From positions 396 to 13,897 of the forward strand of contig DAFH01000146.1 in NCBI GenBank assembly GCA_002495485.1: a stretch of 13,502 bases of DNA. The letters are read 5' to 3'. The DNA comes from Candidatus Bathyarchaeota archaeon UBA185 (lineage in GTDB: Archaea; Thermoproteota; Bathyarchaeia; 40CM-2-53-6). The notes under the pieces were generated by a model. The model did no database searches, was not told where the DNA came from, and worked only from the letters and a program-made list of their open reading frames with translations. Made by a program: the position numbers and the translations under genes. This document shows positions 7,060 to 12,338 of this stretch, one piece after another. Numbering within the stretch: position 1 is the stretch's first letter; every line of letters begins with the position of its first letter.

Positions 7060-7461
7060 TTGACCGACAAGGATCCCAGTAAGGGATGGGTTCTGAATAT
7101 GAAGGCGAGGAAGAAAGTCAAGGCCAAGACAAGGTCAAAACCAAAGACTCACAAGACAACTCGATCCAAGGCTCACTCTCGGCACAAGCCTGAAAGCTCT
7201 CTGTCGGGAGCTGAGCTGAGCACCAGTCCGAAGCTCACGCTCAACACTTCGGCCCGAACCTGCCAGGAACTCGAAGTGGGTGACATTGGCGGATTCGGCA
7301 GTCCTGAAGAACTGGAGGAGCACCAGAAGCGTTGCAGCGAGCCAGCCACCGAGTTCTGTGGCAATTGTGGAAGAAACCTCTGTCGCAATCATTACGAGAT
7401 GCTCCACAGAGACCACGACAGAATGTCAGAGCACTCTACTGGCGCAAGCTTGGCTTACTAG
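7060..7461 (+). CDS. Basic protein with C-terminal B-box-like zinc finger
   Basis: 133 aa from TTG 7060, or 120 aa from ATG 7099; the start is uncertain. Residues 14-45 form a very Lys/Arg-rich tail ('KARKKVKAKTRSKPKTHKTT'), then a low-complexity Ser/Thr linker. The C-terminal third carries regularly spaced Cys/His: C68, H88, C92, then F-C100-x2-C103-x4-C108-x2-H111-x4-H116-x2-H119. The run 'FCGNCGRNLCRNHYEMLHRDH' (split here: C100-C103, C108-H111, H116-H119) resembles the second half of B-box zinc fingers, so two zinc sites are plausible. The protein is cytosolic. The basic tail suggests nucleic-acid or membrane-lipid binding, while the finger suggests protein contacts. The exact role is unknown. 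It is a single-gene unit with its own promoter element and a strong terminator. Confidence 0.7.
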   Translation: MTDKDPSKGWVLNMKARKKVKAKTRSKPKTHKTTRSKAHSRHKPESSLSGAELSTSPKLTLNTSARTCQELEVGDIGGFGSPEELEEHQKRCSEPATEFCGNCGRNLCRNHYEMLHRDHDRMSEHSTGASLAY

Positions 7462-7469
7462 CAACGTTG

Positions 7470-7500
7470 GAGGGACCCTGTCGTCCCTCATCCTTTTTTT
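7470..7500 (+). terminator. Intrinsic-type terminator of the zinc-finger gene
   Basis: GAGGGAC (7470-7476) and GTCCCTC (7483-7489) form a perfect 7-bp stem with a 6-nt loop. A run of seven T (7494-7500) follows, then CTTGCTTTT. It sits 9 nt after the stop codon of the zinc-finger gene and before the end of the convergent regulator gene. The T tract is only on this strand, so it serves the rightward transcript. Archaeal termination mainly needs the T tract. Confidence 0.8.
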
Positions 7501-7542
7501 CTTGCTTTTGACCGAAAAGACACCGAGCAGATCCAGTTCCGC

Positions 7543-8352
7543 TTAGTTGTTGCGAGACTTCTCGGCAGTCTGCACTGCCAGCTGCTTCAGGAACCTAGCC
7601 CCTACCGTGTCCCCCGCTGCCCTCGTCTTGCTGGTGAATGGTGATTCCGGAACCCTAGCATACATCATCATGTACGGAGCCATCGCCATTACGACCTTGC
7701 TCTCGGCCTTTCGAATGTGTTCTTCGAGAGTACTCCGAGGCTGTCGAAGCTTCGCGGCCAGCTCGTCCGCCGTGGTCCGTTTCGGAATCTCGTAGTATCC
7801 ACCCTCTACCGCGGCCAGCAGTGCTTTCATCTGTTTCTCGGTAAGATTCCCAAAGAGGCTTCCTAGCGACAAAAGGAAGGCCTTGTCCGTTGTGCCATCC
7901 GTTCGGCCCTTGTGCAAGATCTCCGTCTTACCAACCTTGTCGAGACCTTTGAGCAGGCCGCGTACGTCGTTGTCGTCAAACCCGACTAGACGGTGGTACT
8001 CCCAACCGCCGAAGAAGACAGGGGGCGGCATCTGGAGGAAATTGTTCTGCCCCGCGACTGAGCCTACGTTGATTCCTCCGTCAGATCCGCAGATGCATGT
8101 CCGGGCTACTAGCTGGAACTTGTCTTGGCAGAGGGTCTTGTCTATGATCTTGCTCTTGTATCGGGTAGAGTACAATTCAATCTCGTTCTGGATCTCCTGG
8201 AAAGAATCCAGCCCGTCGGACTCTATCTCGAGAATGTCCGTGTGATCGTTGCACCACAGCGCGATTCGCGCGCCGGGGAACTTTTTGCTGAGCCGGTTAT
8301 GCGGGTCCTCGTTCTTCTCCGTTGGTTGGACTCGTAGGAAGAGTTCAAACAT
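7543..8352 (-). CDS. Bat-type (HTH_10) transcriptional regulator
   Basis: 269 aa. The C-terminal helix-turn-helix at about 170-228 has the full HTH_10 (bacterio-opsin-activator-like) pattern: 'LTEKQMKALLAAVEGGYYEIP', then 'TTADELAAKLRQPRSTLEEH' and 'IRKAESKV'. The N-terminal ~160 residues are the sensor part: a beta-alpha region ('MFELFLRVQP ... ALWCNDHTDILEIE') and a Cys-containing stretch (C34, C75, C86, C88 in 'RTCICG') that could sense redox or a metal, though this is not established. The tail (230-269) is basic and helical. Family members are archaeal DNA-binding regulators, and many have unknown inducers. The ATG at 8352 is supported by a TATA-like box about 33 nt upstream. A dyad lies between box and start, suggesting autoregulation. 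It is convergent with the zinc-finger gene and divergent from the small-ORF region. Confidence 0.85.
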   Translation of the reverse strand: MFELFLRVQPTEKNEDPHNRLSKKFPGARIALWCNDHTDILEIESDGLDSFQEIQNEIELYSTRYKSKIIDKTLCQDKFQLVARTCICGSDGGINVGSVAGQNNFLQMPPPVFFGGWEYHRLVGFDDNDVRGLLKGLDKVGKTEILHKGRTDGTTDKAFLLSLGSLFGNLTEKQMKALLAAVEGGYYEIPKRTTADELAAKLRQPRSTLEEHIRKAESKVVMAMAPYMMMYARVPESPFTSKTRAAGDTVGARFLKQLAVQTAEKSRNN

Positions 8353-8356
8353 TTAG

Positions 8357-8391
8357 CGACGGGATATTTTCCGGAACCCGTCGATATAAGG
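8357..8391 (-). promoter_or_regulatory. Promoter and candidate operator of the Bat-type regulator gene
   Basis: CGACGGG (8357-8363) and CCCGTCG (8377-8383) form a perfect 7-bp dyad with a 13-nt spacer, and the spacer contains the 8-bp palindrome TTCCGGAA (8369-8376). On the minus strand the TATA-like CCTTATATCG (8382-8391) abuts the outer arm. The dyad lies between the TATA box and the start codon, where a bound dimer would block initiation. It could also act as an RNA hairpin in the leader. Confidence 0.6.
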
Positions 8392-8466
8392 CATCTACCG
8401 GCGTACGCCAGTCATCCATAGCCGTGGTGAGCCGCTCAAACTAATGCCGGCGCTCGCTTGCTCAAA

Positions 8467-8479
8467 CATAATCCGCTAC
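8467..8479 (+). promoter_or_regulatory. Promoter-like element CATAATCCGCTAC upstream of the small ORF
   Basis: It matches 11 of 13 positions of the element at 8950-8962 and ends 29 nt before the ATG at 8509. Confidence 0.4.
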
Positions 8480-8508
8480 TCCGACACGTTCTACTTCGGT
8501 GAAAGAAA

Positions 8509-8672
8509 ATGGAACTGAATAAAGACAAGATGACGACGGTCAGAGAGTCTCGCAGTCTCCTTACGGGTCTTTTGGGTGCGATCGGGTTCGCAAGGGCATC
8601 CAGAAGATCCAAGAAGACACGTCCATCGCGAGGAGCGCAACTCGTATCCTGGGCGGGAAGGGCACAAAGTGA
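8509..8672 (+). pseudogene. Small unrecognised ORF, probably frameshifted
   Basis: From ATG 8509 the first ~28 codons read like a real protein start ('MELNKDKMTTVRESRSLLTG' then 'LLGAIGFA'). After about 8589 this frame turns into Arg/Ser-rich low-quality sequence. The adjacent frame becomes protein-like instead ('RKGIQKIQEDTSIARSATRI', then 'LGGKGTK') with the GC-rich third positions seen in neighbouring genes, and stops at TGA 8670-8672. A single lost base near 8584-8592 would join the two into a protein of about 54 aa. The unshifted ATG frame runs to TAG 8746-8748 (79 aa). A promoter-like element sits 29 nt upstream. No family is recognised; it could be a real small protein with a sequencing error, a decayed gene, or noncoding. 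Confidence 0.3.
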
Positions 8673-8702
8673 TACTTGGTTTCTGCTACAATTAGAACAT
8701 AG

Positions 8703-8840
8703 AAAGAATACGGCACTCTACTACAACGCTCGAAACCAGACAAGGTAGAGGTCATCACGATTGTCGAGCAAATCATCTGGCAAGCCAAAGACGTCTCGGG
8801 ATACGTTCCATGGACGTCGCGGTCAAAAGTCAAGCGCTAA
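8703..8840 (+). other. Short open frame without a start codon, possible remnant
   Basis: In the frame that ends the previous small ORF, after a TAG at 8700-8702, 45 codons stay open to TAA 8838-8840. They look moderately protein-like ('KPDKVEVITIVEQIIWQAKD'). No ATG, GTG or TTG occurs in the frame. It may be the tail of a decayed gene or chance. The whole 8353-8987 interval has no confident gene beyond the features listed. Confidence 0.2.
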
Positions 8841-8949
8841 GCCAGCCTTCCGGATGACCTCCAATTTCGCCTTTCTAGATTATTTTGGTCCTTCTTTTCA
8901 TTCTACAGCTATCCAGGCATAGCCAGAGAACGCGTTGTGCACACAACTC

Positions 8950-8962
8950 TTTAATCCGCTAC
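8950..8962 (+). promoter_or_regulatory. TATA-like element TTTAATCCGCTAC upstream of the PstS-like gene
   Basis: The same 13-nt element as at 6993-7005 (one A/G difference). It ends 25 nt before the TTG at 8988. GGGAGGAG follows directly at 8963-8970, but at about 18 nt from the TTG it is far for an SD. Confidence 0.5.
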
Positions 8963-8987
8963 GGGAGGAGCGTTCGCGCGACAGAAA

Positions 8988-10427
8988 TTGTTCAGAAAAT
9001 CATACCTAGTTCTAGCAGCGGCCATCACCCTCATACTCGCAATGGGCCCTGCCTATGCTACACCAGGGCTAAGTCTAGGATCAAACGCCTCATACAACCT
9101 CACTGGAAAACTTCTCGCCAACCAGAGCTGCAACTCTAGCCCATCAGCATACGCCGGACAAGCATGTGGGGGCACGACAACTCCTCCACCGCTCAACGTA
9201 ACCTTGAATGGCGCAGGTTCGACCTTCGTCTATCCCCTCCTCACAGCAATCGACTCATCCTACACCAGCATCAATCCTAGTGTCAGGATCAACTATCAGG
9301 GGGTCGGTAGCGGAACGGGTATCAGCGATCTTGAAGACAAGCTAGTCGACTTCGGCGCCTCGGACGCTCCCCTGACCGGAAGTCAGACTGTCGCTTTGAG
9401 CTTCGTTTCAACGCCGCTTACCATCCCGGACACCGTCGGAGCTGTCGCAGTGGCGTACAACTTGCCGGGAATCAGGAAAGGCTTGTACTTGAACGCGAAT
9501 GTGACCGCAGAGATCTTTCAGGGAAACATCACGAACTGGAACGACGCCAGGATCGTGGCTCTGAACCCGGGAATTACGCTCCCACCCAACCCAATCATGA
9601 TAGTGCATAGGTCCGACTCTTCCGGAACCACGTTCGTCTTCTCCGGCTATTGCACTTCCTCACCGTTTTGGAAGCTGGGTCAGTCAAAGACGATAACCTG
9701 GCCCACCTCAGCGATCGGTGCAGTCGGAAATCAGGGAGTTGCAGCGGTAATCCAGGGTACTACTTACACCGTTGGGTATGTTGAGCTGGACTATGCTCTT
9801 TCGGCCAGTCCTCCGATGACCTATGCGTTCATGCTGAACGTGGCACAGGGCACCTACATTGAACCCACCCTAGCTTCTTCCGCGCTAGCAGCCTCAACCA
9901 TCTCGAATCTTCCAGTTGGTGATGGAAACTGGACTTTGGTCAACCTTCTCAATTCTCCTGCTGCTGGAGCCTATCCTATAGTATCGTTCAGTTACATCAT
10001 GGTCTATCGCGAGTTGAACGCTTATGGCTCAACAATGACACAGGACCGTGCATTCGCATTGGTCCAGTTCTTGTCGTACGTGATTCATCAGGGCCAAGAT
10101 CAGGCGGCTCCCCTGAACTACGTTCCCCTTCCTGCTAATGTCGTAGCTAATGGCGATGCTACAATCAAGTCTATAACTTATGACGGCCAGCCTCCGACAG
10201 AAGTATCACTGCCGCCTCCACCTTCGCCTCCGCCCACGCCAATGTCCTTGGAGGTCGACCTCTCTGGCATGGTAGGCTGGAATGTTGAAGGACTGAGCAA
10301 CAGCGTTGTCAACCTGCTCGTGTCGCACCAAGTTAGCGTTTCGATCCCGGTTGGTCTCGCAAGCTTCACGCCTCTAAAGGAGTCGGGGAACTTTGAGCAG
10401 TCGATCAACCTCTCTACACGCGGTTGA
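8988..10427 (+). CDS. PstS-like phosphate-binding protein with C-terminal extension, frame interrupted
   Basis: 479 aa. TTG start; the N-terminus 'MFRKSYLVLAAAITLILAMG' is a signal peptide ending near 'AYA-TP' (about residue 24). A Ser/Asn-rich linker leads to a periplasmic-binding-protein domain (about 70-400) with PstS hallmarks: GAGSTF 75-80, GVGSGTG 105-111, DFGASDAPLT 121-130, HRSDSSGTTF 207-216, 'GYVELDYA' 263-270. These contact phosphate in family members, so phosphate binding outside the cell is likely. A Pro-rich hinge (409-418) leads into a short extra domain that ends abruptly at TGA 10425-10427. The neighbouring frame continues with a compatible ectodomain and membrane anchor, so the gene is probably the front part of one longer anchored protein. 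No pstA, pstB, pstC or phoU gene is present in the window. Confidence 0.88.
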   Translation: MFRKSYLVLAAAITLILAMGPAYATPGLSLGSNASYNLTGKLLANQSCNSSPSAYAGQACGGTTTPPPLNVTLNGAGSTFVYPLLTAIDSSYTSINPSVRINYQGVGSGTGISDLEDKLVDFGASDAPLTGSQTVALSFVSTPLTIPDTVGAVAVAYNLPGIRKGLYLNANVTAEIFQGNITNWNDARIVALNPGITLPPNPIMIVHRSDSSGTTFVFSGYCTSSPFWKLGQSKTITWPTSAIGAVGNQGVAAVIQGTTYTVGYVELDYALSASPPMTYAFMLNVAQGTYIEPTLASSALAASTISNLPVGDGNWTLVNLLNSPAAGAYPIVSFSYIMVYRELNAYGSTMTQDRAFALVQFLSYVIHQGQDQAAPLNYVPLPANVVANGDATIKSITYDGQPPTEVSLPPPPSPPPTPMSLEVDLSGMVGWNVEGLSNSVVNLLVSHQVSVSIPVGLASFTPLKESGNFEQSINLSTRG

Positions 10428-11214
10428 GTCGCCTGGCACGGCAACGGCGCTCGTTGAGAGGCTTGAGGGCTCTTTGTTGCCTGCCATTGCAGCGAGCGGG
10501 TCCCCAGGATCATCAGGCTCGGTTGGACCATTCGTGACTTCTATCGAGCAGGCCTTGGCTACGAACTCTAACGATCCGTACTACACCGAATGGTGGGTCA
10601 ACGGACCGCTTTCGAACGGTAGTCCCGTCCAAATTCTGAACGGATGGGCCAGCGTGACGGGCAGCGAAGACCTGAGCATTTCCGGTATTGGTACGAGACA
10701 CGCTTGGATCGTTACTAGCGAGCTGAACCAATCCGCGAGTTTGACCGTCCCATCAACGACTGGGATTGGTGCGCCTAGCGCAGACACGAACATTGTTGCG
10801 AGTCTCGATCTGCTCTGGAGCTACGATAGATCGAACGACCTGCTTCTCAGAACTGACAAGAACATCACACTGACAATGGACAGCCTCGCCACTGAGACCC
10901 TGCCCAGTGCGTGCTACCCGAGCTGCGGAGGCATCCCCTACACGACCGTGACCGTCACTCGAGACACCAGCGTGACTCTGAATTTGGCGCTCCTTCTCTC
11001 TTCAACGAACATCAACAACGGCGAGCCTCACTCACCAGATCGCACTTCGTCCTCGTCCCTGATGGGCATGCTGGCGGGACTTCCATGGATGCCGCTCGGG
11101 ATTGCTGGAGGAGCGGCCGGCGCCATTGCTGGCGTCACGGTAGGGCTCACGAGAAGGAACAAACCAACACCGCCGCCATCGTCGGTTCCACCCTCGCCGC
11201 CGCCAGCCGCCTAA
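10378..11214 (+). pseudogene. Continuation of the PstS-like protein in the +1 frame: ectodomain and C-terminal membrane anchor
   Basis: This frame is open from 10378 (after a TAA at 10375-10377); the first possible start is TTG 10393, giving 273 aa. It has no signal peptide, yet it contains an extracellular-looking domain (two Cys in 'SACYPSCGG', Ser/Thr-rich strands, 'DPYYTEWWVNG'). A Ser-rich stem, a transmembrane segment (about 223-252, 'LMGMLAGLPWMPLGIAGGAA'), a basic stop-transfer 'TRRNK' and a proline-rich tail follow. A C-terminal anchor on a protein lacking an export signal makes sense only if it is joined to the upstream PstS part. A frameshift, real or from sequencing, therefore lies within 10378-10427. 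The joined product would be about 740 aa: signal, phosphate-binding domain, hinge, second domain, anchor. A separately translated, overlapping gene is the less likely alternative. Confidence 0.6.
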
Positions 11215-11398
11215 GCCCCTTCCTTTTTCATATCGGTCTGATAGCTGGCTTCACAATCCGTGAGTTTTCAAACGGGAGTTTGACCTCGGACTGTACCTCT
11301 GGTCTGGTCATCCTTGCGTTACAGTGACGTTTTGAACCGGTGCGGGAACAGGTCTGTGCGGTATAGGGGACCCTGCGCCCTTGGCTTCCAGACCCGTA
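11215..11398 (+). other. Intergenic region with T-rich end and GNRA-type hairpin
   Basis: CCCCTTCCTTTTT (11216-11228) directly after the stop is a likely archaeal T-tract terminator. TCAAAC-GGGA-GTTTGA (11268-11283) is a perfect 6-bp stem closed by a GNRA-type tetraloop, of unknown role. GGTATAGGGG near 11359 is a weak candidate TATA box for the next gene. No gene is seen. Confidence 0.4.
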
Positions 11399-12217
11399 AT
11401 GCTCCTCGGCAACCTCGTCAGCATAGTCCTCAGCATAGCTGGCATCCTCCAAGTCCTTTCCTGGACGATAGCAGGCGCAACGATTCTCGCGATACTCTCG
11501 ATAACCACTCTAGCTCCTGCGAGAAACGCGGCCGGAACTGGAACGCGCTCAACAGCCAAGAAGACAGCGCGCGCCATAACGGAGACGAAGCCTGCACGAG
11601 AAAAACCTCCAGAAAAAATGTCAACCAGATCACACCAAGCACCTTCTCCAAAGACAGAACCGCGGCAGACTATCAAGGATGAACCTGCTAGATCCCTTCC
11701 GCCGATTAGATCAGAATTCCAAAAAGTGGTGGCGCCCAAGATTACTCCCCCAAAGACGGTGCCTACTAGTGTGAGCCCTGCCAAACCTGGTTCGCCGAAA
11801 CCGGGAAGTGTAAGACAAGAAGCGATCAGGCCAATCCCAGTCGGGACCAGTCCGATGTCGGTCGGTATTGTCAAACCGGTCCCGCCGAAGATTGACCCCA
11901 ACGCCAGAGTCATTGCTAGAGGCGACTATGCAACGTTCGATGTAGAGCTGAACCAGCGGGCCGAGGTGGTTTGCGAAGTCACCGCTAGCGCACCCGTCAA
12001 TGTGTATCTGATGGATTCAGACAATCTGAACAGTCTCGACCTAGGCGAAGAGTTCTGGAGTGAAGCCGGGCAGGAAGGGGTCCAGAAGAGTGCGCTCCAT
12101 TTCGTGGCTCCGCAGAGTGGAAAATGGTTTCTTATCGTGGAAAACACGGACAACACGCAAGTATCCGCCACCGTCAACATTCGAAAGACACCTCCCAAGC
12201 CGGCAAGAACCGAGTAG
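11399..12217 (+). CDS. Membrane-hairpin protein with Pro/Lys-rich linker and DUF1883-like C-terminal domain
   Basis: 272 aa from ATG 11399 (a TTG at 11381 would add six residues). Two hydrophobic segments (about 2-20 and 23-41) form an N-terminal membrane hairpin. Residues 42-168 are a disordered linker rich in Pro, Lys, Thr and Ser ('KTEPRQTIKD', 'PAKPGSPKPG'). The C-terminal ~95 residues are a compact beta domain: 'GDYATFDVELNQRAEVVCEV', 'APVNVYLMDSDNLNSLDLGE', 'LHFVAPQSGKWFLIVENTD', 'SATVNI'. The order 'xVxLMDxxN...FxxPxSGxWxLxVE' resembles DUF1883, a small beta-sandwich found alone or with TIR domains, and more loosely pre-peptidase C-terminal domains. This resemblance is from memory of the pattern, not a search. 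Topology (linker and domain on the same side) is inferred, as two crossings return the chain to its starting side. It is flanked by surface-protein genes. Confidence 0.72.
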   Translation: MLLGNLVSIVLSIAGILQVLSWTIAGATILAILSITTLAPARNAAGTGTRSTAKKTARAITETKPAREKPPEKMSTRSHQAPSPKTEPRQTIKDEPARSLPPIRSEFQKVVAPKITPPKTVPTSVSPAKPGSPKPGSVRQEAIRPIPVGTSPMSVGIVKPVPPKIDPNARVIARGDYATFDVELNQRAEVVCEVTASAPVNVYLMDSDNLNSLDLGEEFWSEAGQEGVQKSALHFVAPQSGKWFLIVENTDNTQVSATVNIRKTPPKPARTE

Positions 12218-12236
12218 CCGATTCCCCGATTTGGTA

Positions 12237-12279
12237 TCAACCTATACCCTAGGCTGTCTACGTCAACCGTCGATCAACC
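12237..12279 (+). repeat. Three TCAACC copies upstream of the last gene
   Basis: TCAACC occurs at 12237-12242, 12263-12268 and 12274-12279. The last two extend to TCAACCG and are 11 nt apart, one helical turn, upstream of the TATA-like box at 12305-12311. Possible activator sites. Confidence 0.3.
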
Positions 12280-12304
12280 GCGATACAGAGCCTCTTGCAA
12301 AAAC

Positions 12305-12311
12305 CTAAATT
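12305..12311 (+). promoter_or_regulatory. TATA-like box of the Ig-like repeat protein gene
   Basis: CTAAATT, about 28 nt before the TTG at 12339, consistent with a leaderless transcript. Confidence 0.45.
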
Positions 12312-12338
12312 CCTGCAGAAATCGACCTCCACGGCACG

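Noticed and set aside
8561..8833. Minus-strand open frame of 90 codons in the small-ORF region
   Set aside because: No recognisable protein features and no promoter; the plus-strand frames have better codon character and a promoter-like element.
10393..10427. Programmed +1 frameshift in the PstS-like gene
   Set aside because: GGT TGA offers poor re-pairing in the +1 frame, and no slippery run or clear stimulatory structure is seen; a mutation or sequencing error is simpler.
10393..11214. Independent gene starting at TTG 10393
   Set aside because: No signal peptide although it has an ectodomain and a C-terminal anchor, no promoter, and it starts inside the PstS-like gene.
11268..11283. GNRA-capped hairpin as a riboswitch or ncRNA
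   Set aside because: Only 6 bp, isolated, with no further conserved structure visible around it.
11308..11913. Minus-strand open frame of 201 codons
   Set aside because: It opposes the membrane-hairpin and linker gene; its Gly/Leu/Val-rich composition is the mirror of the Pro/Thr/Ala-rich linker.
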